From positions 4,666,501 through 4,730,500 of the forward strand of contig NZ_CP109603.1 of the NCBI RefSeq assembly GCF_025905425.1: a stretch of DNA of 64,000 nucleotides, in the 5' to 3' direction. This DNA is from Pseudomonas putida. Lineage in GTDB: Bacteria; Pseudomonadota; Gammaproteobacteria; Pseudomonadales; Pseudomonadaceae. The notes under the pieces were generated by a model. The model searched no databases. It was not told the origin of the DNA and saw only the letters and a program-made list of their open reading frames with translations. Position numbers and translations under genes: made by a program. Below are positions 49,788 to 61,433 of this stretch, piece after piece (the first letter of the stretch is position 1; every line of letters begins with the position of its first letter).

Positions 49788-50138
49788 TTAGAACTCCAGC
49801 CCGCCTTCACGAGCAGCATCAGCCAGCGCTTTGACGCGGCCATGGTACTTGAAGCCGGAACGGTCAAAGGCAACTTGAGATACACCGGCGGCTTTCGCAC
49901 GCTCAGCTACCAGCTTGCCAACCTTAGTGGCCGCGTCGATGTTGCCAGTGGCGCCATCACGCAGGTCTTTGTCCAAGGTCGAGGCGCTTGCCAGAACCTT
50001 GCTGCCGTCGGCCGAAATGACCTGGGCATAGATGTGCTGCGAGGAGCGGAACACGCACAGGCGCACGACTTCGAGTTCGTGCATCTTGAGGCGTGCTTTG
50101 CGAGCGCGACGCAGTCGAGTAACTTTTTTGTCGGTCAT
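49788..50138 (-). CDS. rplR: 50S ribosomal protein L18 (uL18)
   Basis: 116 residues; [45 protein letters not shown] and the C-terminal [26 protein letters not shown]. Binds 5S rRNA. Between rplF and rpsE. Confidence 0.97.
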   Translation of the reverse strand: MTDKKVTRLRRARKARLKMHELEVVRLCVFRSSQHIYAQVISADGSKVLASASTLDKDLRDGATGNIDAATKVGKLVAERAKAAGVSQVAFDRSGFKYHGRVKALADAAREGGLEF

Positions 50139-50148
50139 TTGCTAGGCC

Positions 50149-50682
50149 CTACTTCTTCTTGGCTTCTTTACGACGGACTACTTCGTCCGCGTAACGCACA
50201 CCTTTACCTTTGTAAGGCTCTGGCGGACGGAAGTCGCGGATTTCAGCGGCCACCTGACCTACCAGCTGCTTGTCGATACCCTTAATCAGGATGTCGGTCT
50301 GGCTAGGCGTTTCAGCGGTGATACCGGCTGGCAGTTCGTAGTCCACTGGGTGCGAGAAGCCCAGGGCCAGGTTCAGGATGGTGCCCTTGGCCTGTGCCTT
50401 GTAACCAACACCGACCAGCTGGAGCTTGCGCTCGAAGCCTTGGCTTACGCCCTGGACCATGTTGTTGACCAGAGCGCGGGTAGTACCGGCCATGGCGCGA
50501 GCTTGCTGGTCACCATTGCGAGCGACGAAACGCAGCTCACCAGACTCTTCGGTAACTTCAACAGACGAGTGAACGTTCAGTTCGAGAGTGCCTTTGGCAC
50601 CCTTCACCGAAAGCTGCTGGCCGGCGAATTTGACTTCGACACCGGATGGCAGCTTAACGGGGTTCTTAGCGACGCGAGACAT
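50149..50682 (-). CDS. rplF: 50S ribosomal protein L6 (uL6)
   Basis: 177 residues; [33 protein letters not shown] and [24 protein letters not shown]. Two similar domains near the factor-binding stalk base. Confidence 0.97.
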   Translation of the reverse strand: MSRVAKNPVKLPSGVEVKFAGQQLSVKGAKGTLELNVHSSVEVTEESGELRFVARNGDQQARAMAGTTRALVNNMVQGVSQGFERKLQLVGVGYKAQAKGTILNLALGFSHPVDYELPAGITAETPSQTDILIKGIDKQLVGQVAAEIRDFRPPEPYKGKGVRYADEVVRRKEAKKK

Positions 50683-50694
50683 GTCTATCCCCCC

Positions 50695-51087
50695 TTAGAA
50701 CACTGTGCAGAGAACTTCGCCGCCGACACCGGCAGCGCGCGCAGCGCGATCAGTCATCACACCTTTGTTGGTGGAGACAATAGACACGCCCAGACCGCCA
50801 CGAACTTTCGGCAGATCGGTGACGGCCTTGTACTGGCGCAGGCCTGGACGGCTGGAGCGCTTCAGTTCCTCGATGACCGGACGGCCTTCGAAGTACTTCA
50901 GTTCGATCGACAGGGAGGGCTTGGCTTCGCCACTGACTTGGTAGCCAGCGATGTAACCTTCATCCTTCAGAACTTTGGCAACCGCGACCTTCAGGGTAGA
51001 GGAAGGCATGCTTACGACGGACTTTTCAGCCATCTGGGCATTACGGATGCGAGTTAGCATGTCCGCTAACGGGTCCTGCATACTCAT
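50695..51087 (-). CDS. rpsH: 30S ribosomal protein S8 (uS8)
   Basis: 130 residues; [30 protein letters not shown] and [27 protein letters not shown], with the [23 protein letters not shown]-terminus. Binds helix 21 of 16S rRNA and, in enterics, represses the spc operon by binding near rplE. Separated from rpsN by 209 bp with a hairpin. Confidence 0.97.
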   Translation of the reverse strand: MSMQDPLADMLTRIRNAQMAEKSVVSMPSSTLKVAVAKVLKDEGYIAGYQVSGEAKPSLSIELKYFEGRPVIEELKRSSRPGLRQYKAVTDLPKVRGGLGVSIVSTNKGVMTDRAARAAGVGGEVLCTVF

Positions 51088-51206
51088 GGGCTAGATGCTC
51101 CTGATACAAGAATTATTAGCCTTGCGGCTATCACAACCACCCGAGCGGATTGGGTAAAAAACCCAGGCTCAGGTGAGCCGGTCATTCTAGACACAAGGCA
51201 GAAACG

Positions 51207-51233
51207 AAACAAGCCCCATATAGGGGCTTGTTT
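51207..51233. other. hairpin between rpsN and rpsH in the spc operon
   Basis: Perfect 11-bp stem AAACAAGCCCC / GGGGCTTGTTT with a 5-nt loop ATATA. On the minus strand it ends with GTTTCGTTTC, a broken T run, so it looks like a weak terminator or RNA-processing site. The 209-bp gap is unusual inside this normally packed operon. Confidence 0.6.
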
Positions 51234-51296
51234 GTTGGTGAGGTCACCGGCGGTCGGAAGATTGCTCCCCTTGCGCCGGGATCACACCTGCAGCGA

Positions 51297-51602
51297 TTAC
51301 CAGGAGGCCTTGACCAGACCTGGTACGTCACCACGCATTGCCGCTTGACGCAGCATGTTACGGCCCAGGCCGAACTTACGGTATACACCGTGAGGACGAC
51401 CGGTCAGGCGGCAACGGTTGCGCAGACGCGCAGCGCTGGCATCACGTGGCTGCTTCTGCAGAGCGACAACGGCAGCGAAACGCTCTTCTGGAGAGGCGTT
51501 CAGGTTGACGATGGTCGCTTTCAGCTCAGCACGCTTTTTGGCGAACTTGGCTACCGTGAGCTGACGCTTCAGCTCGCGGTTTTTCATGCTCTTCTTGGCC
51601 AT
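51297..51602 (-). CDS. rpsN: 30S ribosomal protein S14 (uS14), zinc-free form
   Basis: 101 residues from ATG 51602 ([15 protein letters not shown]). It is the long form without the CxxC zinc pair, ending [26 protein letters not shown]. An upstream in-frame extension lacks support. Confidence 0.96.
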   Translation of the reverse strand: MAKKSMKNRELKRQLTVAKFAKKRAELKATIVNLNASPEERFAAVVALQKQPRDASAARLRNRCRLTGRPHGVYRKFGLGRNMLRQAAMRGDVPGLVKASW

Positions 51603-51615
51603 TTTCCTACTCCAA

Positions 51616-52155
51616 TCAGTTGCGGAACGGGAATTTGAAAGCACGCAGCAGAGCGCGGCCTTCGTCATCCGAACGAGCAGTGGTGGTCAGGGTGATGTCC
51701 AAACCGCGCAGAGCATCGATCTTGTCGTAATCGATTTCCGGGAAGATGATCTGCTCTTTCACGCCCATGCTGTAGTTGCCACGGCCATCGAAGGACTTGG
51801 CATTCAGGCCGCGGAAGTCGCGAACCCGAGGCAGGGAGATCGCCAGCAGGCGGTCCAGGAATTCGTACATCTTGTCGCTACGCAGGGTCACCTTGACGCC
51901 GATCGGCCATCCTTCACGGACTTTGAAGCCCGCGATGGATTTACGAGCGAAAGTCACGACCGGCTTTTGACCGGTGATCTTTTCCAGGTCGGCAACAGCG
52001 TGCTCGATGACTTTTTTGTCGCCGATCGCTTCGCCCAGACCCATGTTCAGGGTGATTTTGGTAACGCGCGGAACTTCCATCACGTTCGACAGCTTAAGTT
52101 CTTCCTTAAGCTTGGGAGCGATTTCGTTCCGGTAAATCTCTTTCAGTCGTGCCAT
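51616..52155 (-). CDS. rplE: 50S ribosomal protein L5 (uL5)
   Basis: 179 residues; [44 protein letters not shown] and AFKFPFRN at the end. Contacts 5S rRNA and P-site tRNA. In the spc operon between rplX and rpsN. Confidence 0.97.
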   Translation of the reverse strand: MARLKEIYRNEIAPKLKEELKLSNVMEVPRVTKITLNMGLGEAIGDKKVIEHAVADLEKITGQKPVVTFARKSIAGFKVREGWPIGVKVTLRSDKMYEFLDRLLAISLPRVRDFRGLNAKSFDGRGNYSMGVKEQIIFPEIDYDKIDALRGLDITLTTTARSDDEGRALLRAFKFPFRN

Positions 52156-52175
52156 GGTCTTCTACCTAGCAGTGT

Positions 52176-52490
52176 TCAAGCATCAACCGCTTTTTGGGTC
52201 GACTTGAAGACACGAATTTTCTTACCGTCTTCTACTTTGAAACCAACGCGGTCAGCCTTGTTGGTTTCGCCGTTGAAGATGGCAACGTTGGAAGCGTGCA
52301 GAGGCGCTTCTTTCTCGACGATACCGCCCTGAACGCCCGCCATCGGGTTAGGCTTGGTATGACGCTTGACCAGGTTCACGCCACCGATAACCAGACGGTC
52401 ATCAGCGAGAACCTTCAGCACCTTACCGCGCTTACCTTTGTCTTTGCCGGCGATCACGATGATCTCGTCGTCACGACGAATCTTTTGCAT
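52176..52490 (-). CDS. rplX: 50S ribosomal protein L24 (uL24)
   Basis: 104 residues with the KOW motif: [22 protein letters not shown]. Assembly-initiator protein near the tunnel exit. Confidence 0.97.
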
Positions 52491-52501
52491 GTCGGATCTC
52501 C

Positions 52502-52870
52502 TTACAGCACTTCAGGGGCGAGCGAGACGATCTTCATGAACTTCTCAGTACGAAGTTCACGGGTCACTGGCCCGAAGATGCGAGTGCCGATCGGCTCTTG
52601 CTTGTTGTTCAGCAGAACAGCAGCGTTGCCGTCGAAACGAATGATGGAACCGTCAGCGCGACGTACACCGTGACGGGTACGGACGACAACAGCAGTCATC
52701 ACCTGGCCTTTTTTGACCTTACCGCGCGGAATTGCTTCCTTGACGGTTACTTTGATGATGTCACCGATGCCGGCGTAACGGCGGTGCGAACCGCCGAGTA
52801 CCTTGATGCACATGACGCGACGAGCGCCGCTGTTATCGGCCACATCGAGCATGGATTGAGTCTGAATCAT
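52502..52870 (-). CDS. rplN: 50S ribosomal protein L14 (uL14)
   Basis: 122 residues; [41 protein letters not shown] and [34 protein letters not shown]. Binds the subunit interface. Confidence 0.97.
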
Positions 52871-52893
52871 AAAATTTCTCCGACCCCTAGCCC

Positions 52894-53160
52894 TTAGACT
52901 TCAACAGCGCGTTCGAGGACTTCAACCAGTGCCCAGGACTTGGTCTTGGCCAGCGGACGGGTTTCGGTAATCGAAACCTTGTCGCCGATCTTGCACTGGT
53001 TGGTTTCGTCGTGCGCGTGCAGCTTAGTCGAACGCTTAACGTATTTACCGTAGATCGGGTGCTTTACGCGACGCTCGATCAGAACGGTGATGGTCTTGTC
53101 CATTTTGTCGCTGACGACACGGCCAGTCAGCGTACGGACGGTTTTTTCAGCTTCAGCCAT
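52894..53160 (-). CDS. rpsQ: 30S ribosomal protein S17 (uS17)
   Basis: 88 residues from ATG 53160 ([39 protein letters not shown]). OB-fold core with [20 protein letters not shown]. Two bp gap after rpmC. Confidence 0.96.
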   Translation of the reverse strand: MAEAEKTVRTLTGRVVSDKMDKTITVLIERRVKHPIYGKYVKRSTKLHAHDETNQCKIGDKVSITETRPLAKTKSWALVEVLERAVEV

Positions 53161-53162
53161 GA

Positions 53163-53354
53163 TCACTTACCTGCCTGCTGGTTGAGCACAGTTTTCACGC
53201 GAGCGATGTCACGCTTAACTTGCGAGAGCAGGTGCGACTGCCCCAACTGGCCAGTTGCTTTCTGCATACGCAGATTGAACTGGTCGCGCAGCAAGCCGAG
53301 CAGTTGCTCGTTCAGCTGCTGTGCCGATTTTTCACGAAGTTCATTCGCTTTCAT
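53163..53354 (-). CDS. rpmC: 50S ribosomal protein L29 (uL29)
   Basis: 63 residues from ATG 53354 ([31 protein letters not shown]), a helical hairpin at the tunnel exit. The start overlaps the rplP TGA by one base; a GTG one codon upstream exists. Confidence 0.96.
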
Positions 53355-53767
53355 CACATCACCGTCCGCTTAACAAAGGAGGTGGCGAGAGGCAGCTTTG
53401 CAGCAGCCAGGGCGAAAGCTTCGCGCGCCAGCTCTTCAGAAACACCCTCGATCTCGTACAGGACTTTGCCTGGCTGGATCTGGGCAACCCAGTATTCCAC
53501 GGAGCCCTTACCTTTACCCATACGAACCTCGAGAGGTTTTTTGGAGATCGGCTTGTCCGGGAAGACACGGATCCAGATCTTGCCGCCACGTTTAACGTGA
53601 CGGGTCAGAGCACGACGTGCCGACTCGATCTGGCGGGCGGTGAGGCGACCGCGAGCAACAGCTTTCAGGGCGAACTCGCCGAAGCTGACTTTGCTACCGC
53701 GCAGTGCCAGACCACGGTTGTGGCCAGTCATCTGCTTGCGGAATTTTGTACGCTTTGGTTGCAACAT
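53354..53767 (-). CDS. rplP: 50S ribosomal protein L16 (uL16)
   Basis: 137 residues; [73 protein letters not shown]. Near the A-site. Between rpsC and rpmC with an end overlap. Confidence 0.97.
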
Positions 53768-53779
53768 TTGGCGTACCCC

Positions 53780-54466
53780 TTACTTAGCAGCTTTTTTACG
53801 AGGCGCTGGTGCTTGTGGTTTCAGTTCTTCTTGGCGACCACCAATAACTTCGCCTTTGAAGATCCAAACCTTCACACCGATCACACCGTAAGTGGTGTGA
53901 GCTTCGTAGGTGTTGTAGTCGATATCGGCACGCAGGGTGTGCAGAGGCACACGACCTTCGCGATACCACTCGGTACGAGCAATCTCGGCGCCGCCGAGAC
54001 GACCGCTCACCTGGATCTTGATGCCCTTGGCACCAATACGCATGGCGTTCTGTACGGCGCGCTTCATGGCGCGACGGAACATTACGCGGCGTTCCAGCTG
54101 CTGAGCTACGCTCTGCGCAACCAGCATAGCGTCGAGTTCCGGCTTGCGGATCTCTTCGATGTTGATGTGCACAGGCACACCCATCTGCTTGGTCAGGTCC
54201 TGACGCAGCTTCTCGACATCCTCACCTTTCTTACCGATAACGATACCGGGACGAGCAGTGTGGATGGTGATGCGTGCTGTTTGAGCCGGACGATGAATAT
54301 CGATACGGCTTACGGACGCGCTTTTTAGTTTGTCTTGGAGGTACTCACGCGTTTTCAGATCCTTCAACAGGTAATCTGCGTAAGTAGCACCGTCTGCGTA
54401 CCAGACGGAGGTGTGCTCCTTGACGATTCCCAGGCGAATGCCAGTGGGATGTACTTTCTGACCCAT
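53780..54466 (-). CDS. rpsC: 30S ribosomal protein S3 (uS3)
   Basis: 228 residues from ATG 54466 ([25 protein letters not shown]). KH domain near 40-110 ([24 protein letters not shown]), C-terminal [17 protein letters not shown]. mRNA helicase region. Upstream in-frame extension is unsupported. Confidence 0.97.
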   Translation of the reverse strand: MGQKVHPTGIRLGIVKEHTSVWYADGATYADYLLKDLKTREYLQDKLKSASVSRIDIHRPAQTARITIHTARPGIVIGKKGEDVEKLRQDLTKQMGVPVHINIEEIRKPELDAMLVAQSVAQQLERRVMFRRAMKRAVQNAMRIGAKGIKIQVSGRLGGAEIARTEWYREGRVPLHTLRADIDYNTYEAHTTYGVIGVKVWIFKGEVIGGRQEELKPQAPAPRKKAAK

Positions 54467-54479
54467 CTGATCGACTCCG

Positions 54480-54812
54480 TTACTTGTCCGCAACCTTGAC
54501 AGTGATATGGCAAGACCGCTTGACGATGCGATCAGCACGGCCTTTGGCACGTGGCATGATGCGCTTCAGCGAACGCCCTTCGTTGACGAAGACGGTGGAG
54601 ACCTTCAGGTCATCAACGTCTGCGCCTTCGTTGTGTTCGGCGTTGGCAACGGCCGACTCGAGGACTTTCTTCATGATTTCAGCGGCTTTTTTGCTGCTGA
54701 AGGCCAACAGGTTGAGCGCTTCGCCCACCTTCTTCCCGCGGATCTGGTCGGCGACCAAGCGGGCTTTCTGGGCGGAGATGCGAGCGCCCGACAACTTAGC
54801 GGCTACTTCCAT
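54480..54812 (-). CDS. rplV: 50S ribosomal protein L22 (uL22)
   Basis: 110 residues; [38 protein letters not shown] and the beta-hairpin [20 protein letters not shown] that lines the exit tunnel near the macrolide site. Confidence 0.97.
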
Positions 54813-54823
54813 TTCCTTACCCC

Positions 54824-55099
54824 TTAACGCTTGGCTTTCTTGTCAGCCACGTGCCCGCGATAGGTGCGGGTACCGGCGAACTCGCCCAGTTTGTGGCCGA
54901 CCATGTCTTCGTTCACGAGAACTGGAACATGTTGGCGACCGTTGTGAACCGCGATGGTCAGACCGACCATTTGTGGCAGGATCATCGAGCGACGCGACCA
55001 GGTTTTAACTGGCTTGCGATCGTTCTTCTCCACCGCCACTTCGACCTTCTTCAACAGGTGAAGATCGATAAAAGGACCTTTTTTCAGAGAACGTGGCAC
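54824..55099 (-). CDS. rpsS: 30S ribosomal protein S19 (uS19)
   Basis: 91 residues; [62 protein letters not shown] and [20 protein letters not shown]. Head of 30S. Confidence 0.97.
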
Positions 55100-55115
55100 T
55101 GTCGTATCCCTCTAG

Positions 55116-55940
55116 TTACTTGCGACGACGGACGATCATGTTGTCGGTACGCTTATTACCACGGGTTTTAGCACCCTTGGTTGGGAAGCCCCATGGCGAT
55201 ACCGGATGACGACCACCGGAGGTACGACCTTCACCACCACCATGTGGGTGGTCAACCGGGTTCATGGCAACACCACGAACGGTTGGGCGAACGCCGCGCC
55301 AGCGTTTGGCACCAGCTTTACCCAGCGAGCGCAGGCTGTGCTCGGAGTTCGAGACTTCGCCCAGGGTCGCACGGCACTCAGCCAGTACTTTACGCATCTC
55401 ACCGGAGCGCAGACGCAGAGTCACGTAGACGCCGTCACGAGCGATCAGCTGAGCCGAAGCACCAGCGGAACGAGCGATCTGAGCACCTTTACCCGGCTTC
55501 AGTTCGACGCCGTGAATGGTGCTACCTACTGGAATGTTGCGCAGCTGCAGGGAGTTACCGGCCTTGATTGGGGCCAGTGCGCCTGCGATCAGCTGGTCGC
55601 CAGCGCTCACGCCTTTAGGGGCGATGATGTAGCGACGCTCACCGTCTGCGTAGCACAGCAGGGCGATGTGAGCAGTACGGTTTGGATCGTATTCGATACG
55701 CTCGACAGTGGCTGGGATGCCATCTTTGTCGTTGCGACGGAAGTCGACCAGACGGTAATGCTGCTTGTGACCACCACCAACGTGACGAGTGGTAATGCGG
55801 CCATTGTTGTTACGACCACCAGACTTCGATTTCTTCTCGAGCAGCGGTGCGTGAGGAGCGCCCTTGTGGAGCTCCTTGTTGACCACCTTGACCACGAAAC
55901 GGCGGCCAGGGGAAGTCGGTTTGCATTTAACGATTGCCAT
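55116..55940 (-). CDS. rplB: 50S ribosomal protein L2 (uL2)
   Basis: 274 residues; [21 protein letters not shown] and the catalytic-centre-near His region [29 protein letters not shown] (His229 region essential for peptide bond formation). C-terminus [14 protein letters not shown]. Confidence 0.97.
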   Translation of the reverse strand: MAIVKCKPTSPGRRFVVKVVNKELHKGAPHAPLLEKKSKSGGRNNNGRITTRHVGGGHKQHYRLVDFRRNDKDGIPATVERIEYDPNRTAHIALLCYADGERRYIIAPKGVSAGDQLIAGALAPIKAGNSLQLRNIPVGSTIHGVELKPGKGAQIARSAGASAQLIARDGVYVTLRLRSGEMRKVLAECRATLGEVSNSEHSLRSLGKAGAKRWRGVRPTVRGVAMNPVDHPHGGGEGRTSGGRHPVSPWGFPTKGAKTRGNKRTDNMIVRRRK

Positions 55941-55954
55941 GATGCACCCCTTCC

Positions 55955-56254
55955 TTACTCAGCACTGCTGCTGAAATCGAGATCTTGGCCTGGCTGAAGG
56001 GAGACAATCGCCTTCTTCCAGTCATTACGCTTGCCCAGACCACGTGCGGTACGCTTGGTTTTACCCAGAACGTTAACAGTCGACACGTTTTCAACTTTTA
56101 CGTTGAACAGGCCTTCGACAGCTTTCTTGATTTCCAGCTTGGTTGCGTCGGTAGCAACCTTGAATACGAACTGGCCTTTTTTCTCAGCCAGAACGGTAGC
56201 CTTCTCGGAAACGTGCGGGCCAAGGAGGACTTTGAATACGCGTTCCTGGTTCAT
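55955..56254 (-). CDS. rplW: 50S ribosomal protein L23 (uL23)
   Basis: 99 residues; [50 protein letters not shown] and [24 protein letters not shown]. Docking site for trigger factor and SRP at the tunnel exit. Start overlaps the rplD end. Confidence 0.97.
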
Positions 56255-56853
56255 CCCAGCAGCTCCTCGAATTTCTTCACGGCCGAGACAGTGATCAACA
56301 CTTTCTCGTATGCGATCAGACTGACCGGGTCGGAACCTTGAACGTCACGTACATCGACGTGCGGCAGGTTGCGAGCAGCCAGGTACAGGTTCTGATCAAC
56401 AGCGTCCGAAACGATCAGAACGTCGCTCAGACCCATGCCGTTCAGCTTGTTCAGCAGATCTTTGGTTTTCGGTGCTTCAACAGCGAAGTCCTGAACCACG
56501 ACCAGACGGTCGCTACGCACCAGCTCAGCGAGGATGGAGCGCAGAGCTGCGCGATACATCTTCTTGTTGAGCTTCTGCGAGTGATCTTGAGGGCGAGCTG
56601 CGAAGGTAACACCACCGCCACGCCAGATCGGACCACGAGTGGTACCAGCACGAGCACGGCCAGTACCCTTCTGACGCCATGGGCGCTTACCGCCACCAGC
56701 CACGTCGGAACGGGTCTTTTGCTGCTTGGTGCCCTGACGGCCGCCGGCCATGTAGGCCACGACTGCTTGGTGAACCAGCGTCTCGTTGAATTCGCCACCG
56801 AAAGTCAGTTCGGAAACTTCGATCGCCTGAGCGTCATTTACATTAAGTTGCAT
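56251..56853 (-). CDS. rplD: 50S ribosomal protein L4 (uL4)
   Basis: 200 residues; [81 protein letters not shown]. The long loop reaches into the tunnel. In E. coli L4 represses the S10 operon; no S10 leader hairpin was recognised here. Confidence 0.97.
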
Positions 56854-56865
56854 GTCAGTTTCCCC

Positions 56866-57501
56866 TTAACCGCGAGCCTTGACAGCCGGACGTACAACCA
56901 CGTCGCCGCCAGTAGCGCCAGGAACGGCACCCTTGATCAGCAGCAGGTTGCGTTCAGCGTCTACGCGAACTACTTCCAGGGACTGAACAGTCACGCGCTC
57001 GGCGCCCATGTGACCGGACATTTTCTTGCCCTTGAACACACGACCAGGAGTCTGGCACTGGCCGATGGAGCCTGGGACACGGTGCGACACGGAGTTACCG
57101 TGGGTGTTGTCCTGACCACGGAAGTTCCAGCGCTTGATGGTACCGGCGAAGCCTTTACCTTTGGACTGACCAGTAACGTCTACCAGCTGGCCTGCAGTGA
57201 AGAGTTCAGCTTTGATCGAGTCGCCAGCCTGGAACTCGCCTTCTTCAAGGCGGAACTCCCAGACACCGCGACCAGCGGCAACGTTCGCTTTAGCGAAGTG
57301 ACCAGCTTGAGCAGCAGTCACACGCGAAGCACGACGCTCGCCGACAGTGACTTGCACTGCACGGTAGCCATCGGTTTCTTCAGTCTTGAACTGGGTGACG
57401 CGATTCGGCTCGATCTCAATGACCGTGACCGGAATGGAGACACCTTCTTCGGTGAAAACGCGGGTCATACCGCATTTACGACCGACTACACCAATAGTCA
57501 T
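56866..57501 (-). CDS. rplC: 50S ribosomal protein L3 (uL3)
   Basis: 211 residues; [39 protein letters not shown] and the methylated-Gln loop [41 protein letters not shown]. Near the peptidyl-transferase centre. Confidence 0.97.
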   Translation of the reverse strand: MTIGVVGRKCGMTRVFTEEGVSIPVTVIEIEPNRVTQFKTEETDGYRAVQVTVGERRASRVTAAQAGHFAKANVAAGRGVWEFRLEEGEFQAGDSIKAELFTAGQLVDVTGQSKGKGFAGTIKRWNFRGQDNTHGNSVSHRVPGSIGQCQTPGRVFKGKKMSGHMGAERVTVQSLEVVRVDAERNLLLIKGAVPGATGGDVVVRPAVKARG

Positions 57502-57581
57502 GTTGTAACCTCATGAGTGTACGGGGCTTTCACCCGCTATGGCCGCCCATTTCAGAGCGTTACACGGACAAGACCGAAGTC

Positions 57582-57893
57582 TTAGCCGAGGCTGATCTGC
57601 ACTTCCACACCTGCCGCGAGATCAAGCTTCATCAGCGCGTCAACGGTTTTATCCGTTGGCTGGACGATGTCCAGAACACGCTTATGAGTGCGAATCTCGT
57701 ACTGGTCACGCGCGTCTTTGTTGACGTGCGGGGAGACCAGAACGGTGAAACGCTCTTTGCGGGTAGGCAGTGGAATTGGACCACGCACTTGTGCACCAGT
57801 ACGTTTCGCGGTTTCCACGATTTCCTGGGTGGATTGGTCGATCAGGCGATGGTCGAAAGCCTTCAACCTGATTCGGATTTGCTGATTTTGCAT
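57582..57893 (-). CDS. rpsJ: 30S ribosomal protein S10 (uS10) / NusE
   Basis: 103 residues; [76 protein letters not shown]. The same protein acts as NusE, partner of NusB (3188-3688). First gene of the S10 operon; a consensus promoter lies upstream at 57954-57982. Confidence 0.97.
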
Positions 57894-57953
57894 TGGATTT
57901 CAGACTCCAGGCTGTTCCCAACGGACGCACTACGCCCGCTAAAAGGAGGCGTG

Positions 57954-57982
57954 ATTCTATAGACGGCTCAATTTAGTGTCAA
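57954..57982 (-). promoter_or_regulatory. sigma70 promoter of the S10 operon
   Basis: Minus-strand TTGACA (57982-57977), 17-bp spacer, TAGAAT (57959-57954): both boxes are near consensus at ideal spacing. It starts immediately downstream of the tuf terminator and about 60 bp before the rpsJ start, so S10 is transcribed separately from str. Confidence 0.88.
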
Positions 57983-57987
57983 CCCAA

Positions 57988-58020
57988 TAAAAAAAACCCC
58001 CGCTGAGCGGGGGTTTTTTC
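57988..58020 (-). terminator. intrinsic terminator of tuf (end of the str operon)
   Basis: Stem AAAAAACCCCCGC / GCGGGGGTTTTTT with a 3-nt loop, followed on the minus strand by TTTTATTGGG. About 14 bp after the tuf stop. Confidence 0.92.
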
Positions 58021-58034
58021 AATCGATCGAGTGA

Positions 58035-59228
58035 TTACTCGATGATTTTGGCTACGACGCCGGCGCCGACGGTACGACCGCCTTCACGGATAGCGAAGCG
58101 CAGACCGTCTTCCATTGCGATGGTCTTGATCAGGGTGACTTCCATCTGGATGTTGTCACCTGGCATTACCATCTCAACGCCTTCCGGCAGCTGGCAGTTA
58201 CCGGTCACGTCAGTGGTACGGAAGTAGAACTGAGGACGGTAGCCTTTGAAGAACGGAGTGTGACGACCGCCTTCTTCTTTCGACAGAACGTAGACTTCTG
58301 CGGTGAACTTGGTGTGCGGCTTGACCGAACCTGGCTTGACCAGAACCTGGCCACGCTCAACGTCGTCACGCTTGGTACCACGCAGCAGGACGCCGCAGTT
58401 CTCGCCAGCACGACCTTCGTCCAGCAGCTTGCGGAACATCTCAACGCCGGTGCAGGTGGTGGTGGTGGTGTCACGCAGACCAACGATTTCCAGCGGATCC
58501 TGAACGCGGACGATGCCACGCTCGATACGACCGGTAACAACAGTACCACGACCCGAGATCGAGAATACGTCTTCGATTGGCATCAGGAACGGCTTGTCGA
58601 TAGCACGCTCTGGCTCTGGGATGTAGCTGTCCAGAGTTTCAACCAGACGCTTGACAGCGGTGGTGCCCATTTCGTTGTCGTCTTTGCCTTCCAGCGCCAT
58701 ACGAGCCGAACCGATGATGATCGGGGTGTCGTCGCCTGGGAAGTCGTAGGTGGACAGCAGGTCGCGAACTTCCATCTCGACCAGTTCCAGCAGCTCAGCG
58801 TCGTCTACCAGGTCAGCCTTGTTCAGGAAGACCACGATGTACGGAACGCCAACCTGACGGGACAGCAGGATGTGCTCACGGGTTTGTGGCATCGGACCAT
58901 CGGCGGCCGAGCAAACCAGGATCGCGCCGTCCATCTGGGCAGCACCGGTGATCATGTTCTTCACGTAGTCAGCGTGACCTGGGCAGTCGACGTGAGCGTA
59001 GTGACGGATCTTCGAGTTGTACTCGACGTGTGCGGTGTTGATGGTGATACCGCGCGCTTTTTCTTCCGGAGCCGAGTCGATCTTGTCGAAATCAACGACT
59101 GCCGAACCGAAAACTTCGGAGCAGACGCGAGTCAGAGCTGCGGTCAGAGTGGTCTTACCGTGGTCAACGTGGCCGATGGTGCCGACGTTAACGTGGGGAA
59201 GGGAACGATCAAATTTTTCTTTAGCCAC
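58035..59228 (-). CDS. tuf: elongation factor Tu
   Basis: 397 residues; GTPase domain [15 protein letters not shown], switch/[17 protein letters not shown]-terminal [15 protein letters not shown]. Delivers aminoacyl-tRNA. Starts 27 bp after fusA and ends at a strong terminator. A second tuf elsewhere is expected in this genus. Confidence 0.97.
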   Translation of the reverse strand: MAKEKFDRSLPHVNVGTIGHVDHGKTTLTAALTRVCSEVFGSAVVDFDKIDSAPEEKARGITINTAHVEYNSKIRHYAHVDCPGHADYVKNMITGAAQMDGAILVCSAADGPMPQTREHILLSRQVGVPYIVVFLNKADLVDDAELLELVEMEVRDLLSTYDFPGDDTPIIIGSARMALEGKDDNEMGTTAVKRLVETLDSYIPEPERAIDKPFLMPIEDVFSISGRGTVVTGRIERGIVRVQDPLEIVGLRDTTTTTCTGVEMFRKLLDEGRAGENCGVLLRGTKRDDVERGQVLVKPGSVKPHTKFTAEVYVLSKEEGGRHTPFFKGYRPQFYFRTTDVTGNCQLPEGVEMVMPGDNIQMEVTLIKTIAMEDGLRFAIREGGRTVGAGVVAKIIE

Positions 59229-59255
59229 GACAGTGAACCTCTTGCCTAAAGGGGA

Positions 59256-61403
59256 TTAGCCTTGTTTTTTAACGAGTGCTTCGACGATGTTCGACGGAGC
59301 TTCGGCGTATTTGGAGAATTCCATGGAGTAGCTTGCGCGACCCTGAGACATGGAACGAACGTCGGTTGCGTAACCGAACATCTCTCCGAGCGGTACCTCA
59401 GCAGTGATTACCTTGCCGGACACCGAGTCTTCATTACCCTGGATCATCCCGCGACGACGGCTCAGGTCACCCATCACGTCACCCAGGTAGTCTTCCGGGG
59501 TTACAACTTCGACCTTCATGATCGGCTCAAGCACCACGCCACCACCCTTCTGGGCCAGTTGCTTGGTCGCCATCGAAGCGGCGATCTTGAACGCCATTTC
59601 GTTGGAGTCGACGTCGTGGTACGAACCGTCGAATACCGTGGCCTTCAGGCCGAGCAGCGGATAGCCGGCAACAACGCCGTTCTTCATCTGCTCTTCGATA
59701 CCCTTCTGGATCGGGGCGATGAATTCCTTAGGAATCACACCACCAACGACTTCGTTGGTGAACACCAGACCTTCGGTGATGTTGCCCTTCTCGTCGACGT
59801 CCGGCTCCGAGAAACGGATCCAGCAGTGACCGAACTGACCACGACCGCCCGACTGACGAACGAACTTGCCTTCGATCTCGACGTTGGACTTGGTGATCTT
59901 CTCGCGGTACGAAACCTGAGGCTTACCGATGTTGGCTTCGACGTTGAACTCGCGCTTCATGCGGTCAACGAGGATGTCCAGGTGCAGCTCACCCATACCG
60001 GAGATGATGGTCTGGCCGGTTTCTTCGTCGGTCTTGACGCGGAACGACGGGTCTTCCTGAGCCAGCTTGCCCAGTGCGATACCCATCTTTTCCTGGTCTT
60101 GCTTGGTCTTCGGCTCTACAGCTACCGAGATCACAGGCTCCGGGAAGTCCATACGCTCGAGGATGATCGGCTTGTCGGCGTTGCAGAGGGTGTCACCAGT
60201 GGTGACGTCCTTCATACCGATCAGAGCAGCGATGTCGCCTGCCAGTACTTCTTTGATTTCTTCACGCTGGTTGGCGTGCATCTGCACCATACGACCAACG
60301 CGCTCTTTCTTGCCTTTGACCGAGTTGATCACCGAGTCGCCGGACTGCAGCATACCCGAGTAAACACGGACGAAAGTCAGAGTACCAACGAACGGGTCGG
60401 TGGCAATCTTGAACGCCAGAGCCGAGAACGGCTCGTTGTCGTCGGCATGACGCTCGTCGAAGTCAGCGTCAACCAACTCTTCCTTCGGCTTCTCGATCAG
60501 GTCAGGGTGGATACCCTTGATCGCAGGAATCTCGGTAGGAGCAGGCAGGAAGTCGATGACGGCGTCGAGAACCAGGGGAACGCCCTTGTTCTTGAACGAC
60601 GAACCGCAGACAGCCGGAACGATCTCGCTGGCCAGGGTGCGCGCGCGCAGACCGGCTTTGATCTCTTCGACGGTCAGCTCTTCGCCTTCCAGGTACTTGT
60701 TCATCAGCTCTTCGCTGGCCTCGGCAGCCGCCTCAACCATGTTGGAGCGCCATTCTTCAGCCAGCTCCAGCATATCGGCAGGAATTTCTTCCTCGCGATA
60801 GGTGGTGCCTTTGTCGTCGTCGTTCCAGTAGATAGCCTTCATCTTGATCAGGTCGACCTGACCCTGGAAGTTATCTTCCGAACCGATGGCCAGCTGAACA
60901 GGAACCGGGGTGTGACCCAGACGGTTCTTGATCTGACCTACGACGCGCAGGAAGTTTGCACCGGCACGGTCCATCTTGTTCACGTAAACAACACGTGGAA
61001 CACCGTACTTGTTGGCCTGACGCCATACGGTTTCGGACTGCGGCTCAACGCCGGAAGTACCGCAGAACACAACGACCGCGCCGTCGAGTACACGCAGCGA
61101 ACGCTCTACTTCAATGGTGAAGTCAACGTGGCCGGGGGTATCGATGACGTTTACGCGGTAGTTGTCGTACTGACCAACGGAACCTTTCCAGAAGGTGGTA
61201 ACGGCAGCGGAGGTAATGGTGATACCCCGCTCCTGCTCCTGCACCATCCAGTCGGTGGTCGCGGCGCCGTCGTGCACCTCGCCCATCTTGTGGCTCAGGC
61301 CTGTATAGAACAGGATCCGCTCGGTAGTGGTGGTCTTGCCCGCGTCAACGTGGGCACAGATACCAATGTTACGGTAGCGGTTAATTGCTGTAGTACGAGC
61401 CAT
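59256..61403 (-). CDS. fusA: elongation factor G
   Basis: 715 residues; GTPase domain [57 protein letters not shown]; domains II to V complete, with [13 protein letters not shown] and the C-terminal [29 protein letters not shown]. Catalyses ribosomal translocation and, with RRF, recycling. 30 bp after rpsG. Confidence 0.97.
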   Translation of the reverse strand: MARTTAINRYRNIGICAHVDAGKTTTTERILFYTGLSHKMGEVHDGAATTDWMVQEQERGITITSAAVTTFWKGSVGQYDNYRVNVIDTPGHVDFTIEVERSLRVLDGAVVVFCGTSGVEPQSETVWRQANKYGVPRVVYVNKMDRAGANFLRVVGQIKNRLGHTPVPVQLAIGSEDNFQGQVDLIKMKAIYWNDDDKGTTYREEEIPADMLELAEEWRSNMVEAAAEASEELMNKYLEGEELTVEEIKAGLRARTLASEIVPAVCGSSFKNKGVPLVLDAVIDFLPAPTEIPAIKGIHPDLIEKPKEELVDADFDERHADDNEPFSALAFKIATDPFVGTLTFVRVYSGMLQSGDSVINSVKGKKERVGRMVQMHANQREEIKEVLAGDIAALIGMKDVTTGDTLCNADKPIILERMDFPEPVISVAVEPKTKQDQEKMGIALGKLAQEDPSFRVKTDEETGQTIISGMGELHLDILVDRMKREFNVEANIGKPQVSYREKITKSNVEIEGKFVRQSGGRGQFGHCWIRFSEPDVDEKGNITEGLVFTNEVVGGVIPKEFIAPIQKGIEEQMKNGVVAGYPLLGLKATVFDGSYHDVDSNEMAFKIAASMATKQLAQKGGGVVLEPIMKVEVVTPEDYLGDVMGDLSRRRGMIQGNEDSVSGKVITAEVPLGEMFGYATDVRSMSQGRASYSMEFSKYAEAPSNIVEALVKKQG

Positions 61404-61433
61404 AAAGCCCTCGCAAAATGATTGATGCTTGAA

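Noticed and set aside
59262..61421. About 720-codon plus-strand frame opposite fusA
   Set aside because: Antisense shadow of EF-G codon usage with no recognisable domain.
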